Positions 37,224 through 45,304 of a stretch of 64,000 nucleotides of DNA are shown in pieces. The notes beneath the pieces are model-generated. The model did no database searches and was not told where the DNA came from. It was given only the letters and a program-made list of their open reading frames with translations. This DNA is from Longimicrobiaceae bacterium (GTDB lineage Bacteria > Gemmatimonadota > Gemmatimonadetes > Longimicrobiales > Longimicrobiaceae): NCBI GenBank assembly GCA_036375715.1, contig DASVBS010000031.1:62001-126000 (forward strand). The letters run 5' to 3'. Within the stretch, counting starts at the first letter, position 1. Each line of letters starts with the position of its first letter. A program made the position numbers and the translations under genes.

Positions 37224-38906
37224 CTACTCCCCTCGCGGCGGGCGGCGCGTCGCGCGTCTCTGGAATGCGGGTCGCGCGCCCTGTCCCGTGCCGCGCCGGG
37301 AACGGTCCGCGCCCCGGTCGTAGTCCACCCGCACGCTGCGGCCTTTCAAGGTGATTCCGTTGACCGCCTGGATGACGCGGTCGGCGACGTCCGCCTCCAC
37401 CTCGACGATGGAGAAGGTGTCGCGGATCTCGATCTTGCCGATCTGCGAGCCGCGAATGTTGGCCTCACCGGCCAGTGCGCCCACCAGGTCGCCGGGACGT
37501 ACATCGTCGCGGCTTCCCACGCCGACATACAGCCTCGCCCACAGCGCCGGCGGCTTCACCGCTCCGGCCGGTCGCTCCGTGCTGGCTGCAGGGGGGGGCG
37601 GGGCGGTCGCTGCCGGCACGGCGGCTATCGAAGGCGTCGCTGCCGGGGACTCGGCGACCGGCCCCTTGCGTCGCAACAAGGCCGTGGCCGCGGCCGCCAC
37701 CTCGTGCGCCGTGTACTGCTCCAGCAACGGCTCCAGGACCAGGAGCTGAGCGGTGAGGTCCTCTTCCCGCAGGGCGCGCCGTAGCTGATCGCGGAAGGCC
37801 GCCAGCTCACCAGCGACACCGCTCTCCGGGGGCAGGGGCAATGGTCTGACGCGCAGGCGCGCCTGGCGCGCGATCTCCTGCAAGTGCGTCAGCTCGTGTG
37901 GCTCCACCAGAACCACCGCGTCGTCATCACCCCGGTGGCGGGCGAGCAGCGTCTCCGCGTCGTGCGGCACCTCGAAGCTGATCGTCTGCCCCAGGTCGCC
38001 GTCGGCCTCCTCGAGCAGCTCCGCCCGCGTGGTGGTGGTCGAGGCGAGCGCCACGTCGGTATCCGGGTCGTCGATGGCACCGACCACGAAGCCGCGAACG
38101 GAGAGCTGCTCAGCGAGTAGCGCCGCGCGCTCGTCGCTACCCAGGAAGAGGATCGGGGGAGCGCCGCGCTCTTCCGAGCTGGCGAGCTGACGGGCGAGCA
38201 CCTCCAGCTTCCGGGAGGCGGGAAGCACCACGTAGCCGATCTGCCCCTGCAGCGGAGCTCCCGCCCCTTCTTCGGCAACAGCGGGCTCCGCCGGGTACCG
38301 GATCGCGCGCTTCACTCGCCGGGCGATGAGGTCCTCCACCTCTTCGGTCAGGACGCTGGAGACAACGATCCGCTGAGCGTCACGCGGGACGAGGTCGAGC
38401 AGCGAGTCGACCGTCTCCCACTCTCCCAGCGTCGCGATGGCCGAGGCGGCGTCGATGACCACCGCCTCCACGCGCTCGAGTTTGAGACGTGACGCGCTCA
38501 CCGCATCCATGACGTCGCTTGCGGTGCCCGCAAGCACCTCCGCCGCCTCCACAGACGTGCCCCACGCCCCTCCCGACACCGAGATCCCCAGCCCGACGGA
38601 CTGGGCGTAGGGTGCCAGCGACAGCGCCACGCGCTCGGCGAACTCCCGCGTCGGGGTCAGAATGAGCATGCGCAGCAGGGATTCGCTTTGGGCGGCATCG
38701 CCCGCATCCGCCCGCAGACGGTCGAGTACGCCGAGGCCGTAGGCCAACGTCTTGCCCGAGCCGCTGCTCGCACGGGCGACGAGATTTCCTCCGCGCCGGA
38801 GGGTGGGGATGACCGCCGCCTGAAGCGCGGTCGGACGCTCGATCTCCTCGTCCTCCAGGGTGCGAAGGAGCTCGGAGCGCAGGCCGATATCTTCGAACGA
38901 GGGCAT
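37224..38906 (-). CDS. DEAD-box-like protein with degenerate helicase core and DbpA RNA-binding domain
   Basis: The 560-residue product is laid out as a DbpA/DeaD RNA helicase but most catalytic motifs are lost. Present: Q motif (ERPTALQ), P-loop ASSGSGKT, motif Ia as PTREFA. Lost: the DEAD box reads VIDAAS, SAT reads SSV, the GTPGR block reads GTASD, and the motif V (ATDxxARGxD) and HRxGRTGR blocks are unrecognisable. A Pro/Ala-rich linker (about residues 430-460) leads to a well-preserved C-terminal DbpA-type RNA-binding domain (LWARLYVGVGSRDDVRPGDL, TFSIVEVEADVADRVIQAVNG) and a basic tail. It may bind rRNA or ATP without unwinding. The frame is long and uninterrupted, so it is a maintained gene. 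The ATG at 38906 starts the Q-motif region. Confidence 0.85.
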   Translation of the reverse strand: MPSFEDIGLRSELLRTLEDEEIERPTALQAAVIPTLRRGGNLVARASSGSGKTLAYGLGVLDRLRADAGDAAQSESLLRMLILTPTREFAERVALSLAPYAQSVGLGISVSGGAWGTSVEAAEVLAGTASDVMDAVSASRLKLERVEAVVIDAASAIATLGEWETVDSLLDLVPRDAQRIVVSSVLTEEVEDLIARRVKRAIRYPAEPAVAEEGAGAPLQGQIGYVVLPASRKLEVLARQLASSEERGAPPILFLGSDERAALLAEQLSVRGFVVGAIDDPDTDVALASTTTTRAELLEEADGDLGQTISFEVPHDAETLLARHRGDDDAVVLVEPHELTHLQEIARQARLRVRPLPLPPESGVAGELAAFRDQLRRALREEDLTAQLLVLEPLLEQYTAHEVAAAATALLRRKGPVAESPAATPSIAAVPAATAPPPPAASTERPAGAVKPPALWARLYVGVGSRDDVRPGDLVGALAGEANIRGSQIGKIEIRDTFSIVEVEADVADRVIQAVNGITLKGRSVRVDYDRGADRSRRGTGQGARPAFQRRATRRPPRGE

Positions 38907-39295
38907 GACGCCTCTGGATGCTGCGAGAGTCCAGGGTTGAAGCAAGCGCGAAATATAACCACCGGGCGCAAATTGTCTGCCCCGCCGCGGGAAATTTCGA
39001 ATTATGAATCGGCGGAGGAAGTACGAAGTACGAATTACGGCTTACGAAATTCTACGCGACGGGCGTAGGAACCGCATGGACCACAGGATTACGACGGGCG
39101 CACTGAGGGCACAGAAGAAATCCACAATTTCTCCGCGTACTTTCTCCTTTTTTTACTTTCAAAACCTGACTGTCGGAGAAAAGGGGGGAGGGTGTTCCTC
39201 TGTGCCCTCCGCGCTAACCCTCCGCTGGCCTCTGCGGTCTTCCGTAATTCGTAATTCGTAATTCGTAATTACCAATTCGCCGCGCAGCGGCGGCA
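38907..39295. other. 389-bp gene-free region holding nested repeats
   Basis: The space between the helicase-like gene and a small hypothetical gene holds no supported gene. It contains two nested inverted repeats (39019-39263, annotated separately) and a T-rich stretch near 39146-39160 (TTTCTCCTTTTTTTAC). The helicase-like gene's promoter must lie at its left end. Confidence 0.6.
39019..39263. repeat. nested inverted-arm repeat: TACGAATTACG outer arms, GGAGGGCAC inner arms
   Basis: The outer arms 39019-39040 and 39242-39263 match in inverted orientation at 20 of 22 positions and consist of tandem TACGAAT units; the right arm continues to 39270. Inside them, a diverged pair of arms of the same family as at 14.3 kb runs from about 39070-39119 (ACCGCATGG ... 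GAGGGCACAGAAG) to about 39194-39240 (TTCCTCTGTGCCCTCC ... TCTGCGGT). The core between is T-rich. No coding sequence or transposase is present. Confidence 0.75.
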
Positions 39296-39568
39296 TCAGT
39301 CTCCCGGCTGGTAGGGGAGCTGATTCAGCAGGTGGCGCACGGCCATGTCGATCTTGGAGGTGCGCAGCTGGTCGGTGCGGGCGATGACGTCGGTCATGGG
39401 GCCGTGGCGGTGGGTTTCGAGGGTGACGACCCCCTCGCGACCGGCGTAGGTGACGGTGTGGCGGGATTCCCGGCTCCGGCGCAGGCCGGCTCGCTCGGCG
39501 AGGATCTGGTCGGCCAGGGCGAGAATCTCCCCGGCGGAAAGGGCGGTATAGCGCTGATAGTCGGACAT
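39296..39568 (-). CDS. small conserved-looking hypothetical protein
   Basis: The 90-residue soluble product reads MSDYQRYTALSAGEILALAD with an Arg-rich helix (AERAGLRRSRESRHTV), a beta segment (TVTYAGREGVVTLETHRHG) and DQLRTSKIDMAVRHLLNQLPYQ. I do not recognise a family. Codon usage matches neighbours and the sequence is not low-complexity, which supports a real gene. It follows the DsbA-like gene by 72 bp on the same strand and ends at the edge of the nested repeat. Confidence 0.6.
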   Translation of the reverse strand: MSDYQRYTALSAGEILALADQILAERAGLRRSRESRHTVTYAGREGVVTLETHRHGPMTDVIARTDQLRTSKIDMAVRHLLNQLPYQPGD

Positions 39569-39640
39569 GATCTCGGATTCGGTATCGGGTGCGCATCCCG
39601 CTCCCGGTGCCCCCCGGGCTGCGGCGCGGGCGGCGAAACG

Positions 39641-40216
39641 TTAGCCCTCGCGCAGCGCCGCGTCCAGTGCCGCCATCCCCCGTGCTCCCTGGAGGATGCG
39701 GGCGTCCCGGCCGTCGCCGACGAAGAGGGTTGGGGTCGCGGTCACACGCAGCCGCCGCGCCAGAGCCATGTCCGCCTCGACCGTCGCAGCGTGCTCGTCG
39801 ATGTCGAGTGAGATCTTAACGTCGGTCGGGTCGATTCCGAGGTCGCCCGCGAGCCCCATCAACACATCGATCCGCCCGATGTCCGCGCCCTCGGCCCAGT
39901 AGGCGCGGTAGATGGAGCGACGCATCTGGTCGCGGATGCCGCGCGATTCGGCGAAGCGCGAAGCCTCCTGTGCTTTCCGGGTACGTGGACGGAAGGGAGG
40001 GGGGTTGAGAGGCAGCCCGAGCTCGGCGGCGATCTCCTTTACCGCGGCCAGCTCGTCGGTCCTGTGCGCGGGTCGTGGGAGCGGCTCCGGGGCGGGATAC
40101 AGCTCGTACGCCCGCGGCCGCAGATCCAGCCGATGCGCCGGCGCGAGGGCGTGCAGCGCCGCCTCGGTCACGTAGCTGAAGGGGCAGGTAAAGTCCACGA
40201 AGAAGGTGATGGGCAA
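39641..40216 (-). CDS. DsbA-family (FrnE-like) oxidoreductase-fold protein
   Basis: The 191-residue protein has a thioredoxin fold with a helical insert, as in the DsbA/FrnE/2-hydroxychromene-2-carboxylate isomerase group: FFVDFTCPFSYVTEAALHAL at the active-site helix, a helical insert (SRFAESRGIRDQMRRSIYRAYW), and VTATPTLFVGDGRDARILQGA with the cis-Pro loop. The active site is CPFS, with one Cys rather than CxxC, so a disulphide exchange role is doubtful and a glutathione-dependent or isomerase-like role is possible. There is no ATG nearby; TTG at 40216 sits 11 bp after the upstream stop with GAGG overlapping that stop, and is chosen. TTG at 40231 is an alternative. No signal peptide, so cytoplasmic. 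Confidence 0.75.
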   Translation of the reverse strand: MPITFFVDFTCPFSYVTEAALHALAPAHRLDLRPRAYELYPAPEPLPRPAHRTDELAAVKEIAAELGLPLNPPPFRPRTRKAQEASRFAESRGIRDQMRRSIYRAYWAEGADIGRIDVLMGLAGDLGIDPTDVKISLDIDEHAATVEADMALARRLRVTATPTLFVGDGRDARILQGARGMAALDAALREG

Positions 40217-40227
40217 CGAATCCGACC

Positions 40228-42027
40228 TCAACCGACCACCTCCAGCGTGCGCCGGACCACCACCGGCTCCCGCCCGGGCGCCAGCACCGAGACCTCGAGG
40301 TCGTACTGCCCTGGCTTCACCTCCTCCGGGATACGCAGCACCAGCGAGCGCGGTAGCGTCTCGCCGACATAGCCGCTCTCCCCCCAGACGATGCGGATCG
40401 GTTCGATCCGATCCACCACTCCCGCCCGCTCCGCGAGACGTCTCAGCCAACCCGCGTCGGCATCCAGCAGCCGCAACGAGATCTCCAGCCGCTCCGGCCA
40501 CTCCACCGCCGGGCTGTAGATCTCCCAGTAGATCCCGATCCGCTCGCCCGCGCGCACCCGCAATGATCCGCGTGCCCGCCGGATCGCTTCCTCCCGGGAC
40601 TCGGGCACCGAGTCGGCCTCCGCGCTCAGGATGAGAAGGTCCGAGGCGGAGAGCAGGCCCGGCAGCAGCGGCGGGATTCCCAGGCCGAAACGGGCCCGGG
40701 CGGCGCGGCGCCTCTCCCGCGACAGCGTCTCGATGCTGACGAGCGCCGGCCGTTGCGGAGTGGAAAGCGTCAGGACGGCCTCCCGGCCCGCGCTGGGATC
40801 GCGGGTCACCAGCGGCTCGCCGGGCACGCTCAGGCGTGCGGAGAGTACTGCGTCCACCGTGGCTCCGCCGGGAAAAGAGTCCTCGGGAAGGCTATATGCC
40901 ACCACGACCCGGGCCGAATCTCGGTCGCGGAACACGGCAACCTGGTACTCCAGCGGATCGATCCAGCGGAGCCGCTCCCGGCCCTGTGGCAGGGGATAGC
41001 TCGCCCGCGCCCGCCGGTCCTCGTCGTTCCAGACTCCGGCCAGGGGGTCGAACTCACCCACCAGGAGCTCCGGGGGAGGCACCAGGTCGATATCCGCGTC
41101 GGGGTAGTGAGTCAGCAGGGAAAGCTCCGCGGAATGCAGCTGGAAGGGGCGGCGGATGCGCTCCCAGCCGCTCGGCGCGCCGAAGCGCAGCAGGATCTCG
41201 CGCAGGTCCTTGCTCCAGGAGAGGTTCTCGGTGGTCTCGGAATCATCCTGCAGCTCTACCAACAGATTGCGGGAAAAGTGCTCCGAGCGGAGCTCGTTCC
41301 CGGGAGTCTGCAGGAGCGGATCGGCGAGAATCCAGAAACGGGTCTCGAACTCCTGCTTCTCCTCGTCGTTCAGACGCCGGTACACGCGGAGGGGGCGTCT
41401 ATCCAGGATCTGGCTGAGGTCGGTCCACTCTTCCCGTTTCTCCTCCGGCATCGCGCGGAGCATGCGCGCGAAGGCGGCATCCGCCGCTCCCGAGTCACCG
41501 GCCTGGTGCGCAGCGAAACCTCGCACCGCCTCGCACCACCACCGCTCTCCCCGGCAGAGGTCGGCGGCGGTGCGCGCCGCGTCGAAGCGACCGACCTCCG
41601 CCAGGTATCGTACCAGCTGAGCGACCACCCAGCCATCCCCCGGGATTGCCGTCGCGGCGTCGGTGAGCTGGTCCAGTAGGCGCCAGCGTGCGTTCGCTAC
41701 CCCCGTCGGCTCCTCCGGCGGCACCCATTCGGGGGCGTCCTCCTCCGAGTAGGTCAGGCAGAAGCGTCCGATCCGCTCGTCGCACTCGCCCCGGCCCCCA
41801 CCCCAAGCCCATGGCAGGTTATGTCGCCGCAGCCGCTCGAACGCGGCTTGGCGGGAGCGCGCGGAGCGGTGGAGACGGATCGAGTCTTCCCGGCTGGTGG
41901 GGGAAGCGGGGATCGATACCTCCCGCATCTCCGATGCGACCACCGCCTGCGCCATGGCGGCAGGAGCCAGTGTGGCGGACAATGGCGCGACGGGCAGGAA
42001 CGCCAGCGTCGGGAGCAGACGGTTCAT
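40228..42027 (-). CDS. GWxTD-domain-like secreted protein
   Basis: The 599-residue product has a signal peptide (MNRLLPTLAFLPVAPLSATL...AAMAQ) and a mature region starting with helical repeats (WRLLDQLTDAATAIPGDGWV, LAEVGRFDAARTAADL), resembling tetratricopeptide pairs. Around residues 225-290 lies EFETRFWILADPLLQTPGNE followed by EHFSRNLLVELQDDSE, the pattern of GWxTD-domain proteins common in Gemmatimonadota and Acidobacteriota. The C-terminal half looks like beta-sandwich domains (LPRSLVLRIPEEVKPGQYDLEVSVL). Function is unknown; these proteins are usually extracytoplasmic. The ATG at 42027 gives the signal peptide. It is followed by the DsbA-like gene, 11 bp away. Confidence 0.75.
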   Translation of the reverse strand: MNRLLPTLAFLPVAPLSATLAPAAMAQAVVASEMREVSIPASPTSREDSIRLHRSARSRQAAFERLRRHNLPWAWGGGRGECDERIGRFCLTYSEEDAPEWVPPEEPTGVANARWRLLDQLTDAATAIPGDGWVVAQLVRYLAEVGRFDAARTAADLCRGERWWCEAVRGFAAHQAGDSGAADAAFARMLRAMPEEKREEWTDLSQILDRRPLRVYRRLNDEEKQEFETRFWILADPLLQTPGNELRSEHFSRNLLVELQDDSETTENLSWSKDLREILLRFGAPSGWERIRRPFQLHSAELSLLTHYPDADIDLVPPPELLVGEFDPLAGVWNDEDRRARASYPLPQGRERLRWIDPLEYQVAVFRDRDSARVVVAYSLPEDSFPGGATVDAVLSARLSVPGEPLVTRDPSAGREAVLTLSTPQRPALVSIETLSRERRRAARARFGLGIPPLLPGLLSASDLLILSAEADSVPESREEAIRRARGSLRVRAGERIGIYWEIYSPAVEWPERLEISLRLLDADAGWLRRLAERAGVVDRIEPIRIVWGESGYVGETLPRSLVLRIPEEVKPGQYDLEVSVLAPGREPVVVRRTLEVVG

Positions 42028-42070
42028 GGGGACCTCACCGCAATCGGGCGAGCGTGTTACCGACAACGGC

Positions 42071-42745
42071 TCAGGACCAGCAGGCGAGCGGAACGTCCAG
42101 CGGCTGCGCGGTGGACGGGAAGGAGAAATGCCACCACTCGAGGGGATAGTTCTCCCACCCCTCGGCTTCCATTTCGCGCACCAGCGTCATCCGGTTGGCG
42201 AGCACTTCCCCTGACGACGCGGCAGTGTGGGCTTCCGGGGTAAACTCGTCATAACCCGTGCCCATATCGAGCTCGGCTCCGCTCTCCAGGCTCACCAGCG
42301 TCAGGTCGACCGTGTTCCCGCGGTTGTGACCGCTTTCAGGGGCGACGTAGCCCTCCTCGACTACCCAATCATTCGACGTGCGTCGCGCCCACTGCACCAT
42401 CGCCCGGGAGGCTCGCGCCGGTCGATAGGCGTCCCAGACCTTCAGCCCCAGGCCCTGGGCCCTCAGGCGCGCCGCCACTCGCTCCAGGGCGCGCGCTGCG
42501 TCGGGTCGAAGCAGCGCGACCGGCTCCTCGTAGCCGGGGAGCGGAGCTCCGGTGAAGTTTTCGGCGGTAGCGTACCTGACCTCCGTGATCGGTGCGGGAT
42601 TCAGGGTCTCCAGGTTTATCAGGTGCGGAAGCGTCCGTGGACAGCCGTTCGAGATCGTCCGTCCGGGGGCGCAGGCCGCCAGCAGCGTGAGCACCAGGGT
42701 GGCGGCGACGGGAGGCCGCCGCCGGCCCTCAGAAAGCCAGTACAT
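42071..42745 (-). CDS. D-Ala-D-Ala dipeptidase-like lipoprotein (VanX/DdpX family)
   Basis: The 224-residue product has a lipoprotein signal (LVLTLLAACAPG; Cys at about residue 25). The catalytic domain matches peptidase family M15D: INLETLNPAPITEVRYATAENFTG, VWDAYRPARASRAMVQWA, the zinc ligands His and Asp in SGHNRGNTVDLTL, and the catalytic Glu with the third His ligand in LEWWHFSF. Such enzymes cleave D-alanyl-D-alanine, either for vancomycin resistance or for using the dipeptide as nutrient. With no vanHA-like partner nearby, a wall-turnover or nutrient role is more likely. The start overlaps the end of the metallo-hydrolase gene by 17 bp, so the two are co-transcribed. Confidence 0.88.
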   Translation of the reverse strand: MYWLSEGRRRPPVAATLVLTLLAACAPGRTISNGCPRTLPHLINLETLNPAPITEVRYATAENFTGAPLPGYEEPVALLRPDAARALERVAARLRAQGLGLKVWDAYRPARASRAMVQWARRTSNDWVVEEGYVAPESGHNRGNTVDLTLVSLESGAELDMGTGYDEFTPEAHTAASSGEVLANRMTLVREMEAEGWENYPLEWWHFSFPSTAQPLDVPLACWS

Positions 42746-43478
42746 CGCCGTCGTGGCCGAGCTGTATCGCTGGATAGTGCCTCCGCGCGGCGTCCAGGTC
42801 CATGGTGTCGGCATCGGGAGGCAGGTGGACCAGGACTAGCCGCTCCACCCCCGCCTCCCTTGCTACCCACGCCGCGTCCTCCGCGGTACTGTGTCCGGGG
42901 AAGCCTCCCGTGGCCTCGTGTACCAGGATCGCTGCCCCGCGAGCGAGGCGCGCGACCGCTTCCGAGCGCTCGGTGTCCGACGAATAGGCGACCGCCCGCC
43001 CGCTCCGCAGGTCGGTCACCCGCAGCGCAACCGAGGGCGTGCTCCCGTGCTGGGTGGGCGAGGTGGATATCGACCAGAGGTCGTTGCGCCACGACTCTGC
43101 CTCATCCTTCTCCTCCGCCACCCGCCACTCGATGCGGGGCAGGCCCTGCCATCCCTCGGTATCGAAGACCTCGAAGAGCTGTCGCGCCTGCTCCAGCGCG
43201 CGCCGAGGACCGAGAACGGGTAGATCACGACCCCGCTTCGCCAACCAGACCTTCTGAACCAGAAGGGGGAACCCGGTGATGTGGTCCGGGTGCCCGTGGG
43301 TGAGAACCACGAGATCGATCCGACCCGGGTCGAGCCCGACGGTGAGCATCCGGTGGATCGGATCCGCACCACAATCGACCAGGATCACCGAGCCGTCGTT
43401 CTCCAGCGCCAGCATGGTGGTGGTGCGGTCGGGGCTGGAGAGGGAGGCGCCGGTGCCGAGCAGGTGCAGTCGGGCCAT
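42729..43478 (-). CDS. metallo-beta-lactamase-fold hydrolase (RNase Z-like)
   Basis: The 249-residue cytoplasmic protein has the MBL fold with MARLHLLGTGASLSSPDR, the metal motif LTHGHPDHITGFP (HxHxDH), a Ser-rich SGRAVAYSSDTERSEAV carrying the bridging Asp, AAILVHEATGGFPG and LVHLPPD near the end. The opening GTGAS and overall order resemble RNase Z/arylsulfatase-type members, so phosphodiester or sulfate-ester hydrolysis is likely; substrate is not evident. ATG at 43478 begins the first strand; the reading to 43535 is not needed. It is followed by the dipeptidase gene with a 17-bp overlap. Confidence 0.85.
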   Translation of the reverse strand: MARLHLLGTGASLSSPDRTTTMLALENDGSVILVDCGADPIHRMLTVGLDPGRIDLVVLTHGHPDHITGFPLLVQKVWLAKRGRDLPVLGPRRALEQARQLFEVFDTEGWQGLPRIEWRVAEEKDEAESWRNDLWSISTSPTQHGSTPSVALRVTDLRSGRAVAYSSDTERSEAVARLARGAAILVHEATGGFPGHSTAEDAAWVAREAGVERLVLVHLPPDADTMDLDAARRHYPAIQLGHDGDVLAF

Positions 43479-43567
43479 GAGCGTCGAAGTGGACGGTGGG
43501 GTGGCGTGAGGCCGCGGCAGCAAGTTGGACGCCAATGTCTGCGTCTCCGCGGCTCTGAATGTGGCCT

Positions 43568-44044
43568 CTACCTGCTCGCTTCCAGCTCCGGCTGCCAGTT
43601 GCAGGGATGGTCCGCATCCGCCAGGATCGCGGCGGCCTTCGACTCGTAGCTACGGAACACGTTGGCCTCCACCGACTCCGGGTCGGGAGCCCGGATCTGG
43701 ATCCGCTTGAACGCGTCGTGGTAGCGGGCGGAATCGGTCGGAGACCGGGCGTGATTGAGTGCAGAGTCGAGCTGAGCCAGGGCGGCGAGGCGCAGTCGTG
43801 CGTGCTGTACGAATGCCCGCTGGAAGGCGACCGGTCCCGCAGTCACTCCCAGCGACTCCAGCGTCGCCAGCTCGTCCTCGGCCTGCTGCAACAGGCGCTC
43901 CGCCGCGCACGCCTCGCTGGCGGCGAGACGGCGCGCGCGGAGCTGCTCCTCGGTTGGGCCCGAGTCGTCCGGTCTACAGGCCGCCAGACCGCCGGCGACG
44001 AGAATACCCAGAATACCGAATGTAGAAGTGCGGTTAGGCTTCAT
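43568..44044 (-). CDS. lipoprotein of unknown function
   Basis: The 158-residue product starts with a lipoprotein signal (ILGILVAGGLAACRPDD, lipobox LAAC, Cys at residue 23). The mature part is almost entirely helical and Ala/Arg/Glu-rich with a likely coiled coil (EEQLRARRLAASEACAAERL), then DSARYHDAFKRIQIRAPD and a late Cys in DHPCNWQPE. I do not recognise a family. Its start overlaps the stop of gmhA, so it is translated from the same mRNA and may be an envelope component. Confidence 0.7.
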   Translation of the reverse strand: MKPNRTSTFGILGILVAGGLAACRPDDSGPTEEQLRARRLAASEACAAERLLQQAEDELATLESLGVTAGPVAFQRAFVQHARLRLAALAQLDSALNHARSPTDSARYHDAFKRIQIRAPDPESVEANVFRSYESKAAAILADADHPCNWQPELEASR

Positions 44045-44661
44045 CAGGCGGAGGGTGAATCGGCCGGTCCGTTACGCATCTTCTCGAGGTCGCCGAACAG
44101 GATTCGTTCGACGAGCTCACAGAGAAGATGAATGATCGTGATGTGCCCCTCCTGGATTCGCTCAGTGGCATCGGAGGGCACCACGAGTGTGTCACTGCAG
44201 AGCGCTGCCAGTCGGCCACCGTCCCGGCCCGTCAGACCGATAGTGAAAGCACCGCGCTCGTTCGCCACCTCTACGGCGCGTACGATGTTGGGGGAATTGC
44301 CGCTGGTGCTGATTGCCAGGAGCAGGTCTTTCGGGCCGACCAGGGTCTGCACCTGGCGTGCGAAGGCCCCTTCGAAATCGTAGTCGTTGGACCAGCAGGT
44401 CAGAGTGGCGGCGTCGAGAAGGTGGTGAGCCGGCAGCCCGGGGCGGTCGCGCTTGTAGCGCGCGACCAGCTCTTCCACCAGGTGCACAGCATCACAGGCC
44501 GAACCGCCGTTGCCGCACGCGTACAGGTGTCCGCCGGCCCGGAATACGTCGGCCATGCGGTCGGCCACGCGCGCGATCGCCGGGGCCAGCTCCTGCATGG
44601 CCCGTTTGACGCGGGCAGATTCCTCGAGACCTGCCTGGACGATGGCGATCGGGTCGGTCAT
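44044..44661 (-). CDS. gmhA: phosphoheptose isomerase
   Basis: The 205-residue SIS-domain protein matches GmhA in length and motifs: GGHLYACGNGGSACDAVHLVEEL with the His/Glu pair that binds metal, LLLAISTSGNSPNIVRAVE for the phosphate, and RIQEGHITIIHLLCELVE with the Gln and His of the C-terminal metal site. It converts sedoheptulose 7-phosphate to D-glycero-D-manno-heptose 7-phosphate, the entry to the heptose of the lipopolysaccharide core. That supports an LPS-bearing outer membrane. It is the first gene of a minus-strand unit that continues with a lipoprotein gene. Confidence 0.92.
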   Translation of the reverse strand: MTDPIAIVQAGLEESARVKRAMQELAPAIARVADRMADVFRAGGHLYACGNGGSACDAVHLVEELVARYKRDRPGLPAHHLLDAATLTCWSNDYDFEGAFARQVQTLVGPKDLLLAISTSGNSPNIVRAVEVANERGAFTIGLTGRDGGRLAALCSDTLVVPSDATERIQEGHITIIHLLCELVERILFGDLEKMRNGPADSPSA

Positions 44662-44952
44662 CCGGAACGAACCTGGGAGCGGAATGTGCTGGCGGACGGT
44701 TAAGGTACACGGGCGGGGAAGGAATGAGAAGTGCCGACGCAGGCGGCCATGCCGGGCGTCGCGGGGAGCGATCCGGGGCGCGCACTTACCGCCGCACTCC
44801 AGACTACAGGTGGGTGTGCGGCGGAGGAAGGAAGAACTGTCGACGGTGTGGTGATCGGCAGGAGCCGGACCTCGGCCAGCGCTGCCGGCTTCGAGGGCGC
44901 CGTCGCGCTGTCGGTTTTAACGCTCTGGCGAGCTGAGATGCCCTGAGTGACC
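44662..44952. other. 290-bp region without a supported gene
   Basis: Frames are open here on both strands, but the translations are Arg/Ser/Ala-rich with no recognisable domain, as expected of high-GC non-coding or antisense sequence. It presumably holds the gmhA promoter. No repeat or clear promoter hexamer was found. Confidence 0.4.
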
Positions 44953-45132
44953 TCAGTGCTCGGCGTCGATGCCGTTCTGCCGCTTGAGAATCCACCCGGC
45001 GACCAGGAAGGGCAGGAGGTTGATGCTGAGGCTGGCGAGCGCCGGGAGCATCGCCGTCCGCCCGAAGAAGAAGATCGCAACCATGATTGCCGGGAAAGTG
45101 ATGAGCACGGCAGCAATCAGCATCATCTTCAT
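44953..45132 (-). CDS. 59-residue membrane protein
   Basis: This short gene reads from an ATG at 45132 to a TGA at 44953. The product begins MKMMLIAAVLITFPAIMVAI and has two hydrophobic segments (about residues 3-24 and 28-48) separated by GRTAM and ends with a charged tail (KRQNGIDAEH). GGAGA precedes the start. The hydrophobic pattern and balanced composition argue for a real small inner-membrane protein, likely a two-helix hairpin. Family unknown. It stands alone, divergent from the SDR gene with 172 bp between. Confidence 0.6.
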   Translation of the reverse strand: MKMMLIAAVLITFPAIMVAIFFFGRTAMLPALASLSINLLPFLVAGWILKRQNGIDAEH

Positions 45133-45304
45133 GGTCGTTCTCCGAATCGGTCAGGCGACGTGCAATCGTGAGGGACGCTGGAATTCATGCGCGGATTTTA
45201 CGCTTTCGCGCCATTGATAGCAAGTTACACTCCGGGGGTTCGCAGCGCCGGAAGGTGGCACGGCGGCTGCAGCCCGACGAAGCTCTTCATCACCCACACA
45301 CATA

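Noticed and set aside
39019-39270. TACGAAT tandem units considered as a CRISPR array
   Set aside because: Units are contiguous and degenerate, with no regular spacers and no cas genes nearby.
42071-42745. VanX-like gene considered as part of a vancomycin resistance cluster
   Set aside because: No vanH, vanA, vanR or vanS-type gene is adjacent, and the product is a lipoprotein, unlike cytoplasmic VanX.
44700-45116. 138-codon minus-strand frame overlapping the small membrane gene
   Set aside because: Ser/Arg/Pro-rich translation without a domain; the membrane protein in another frame has a better composition and ribosome site.
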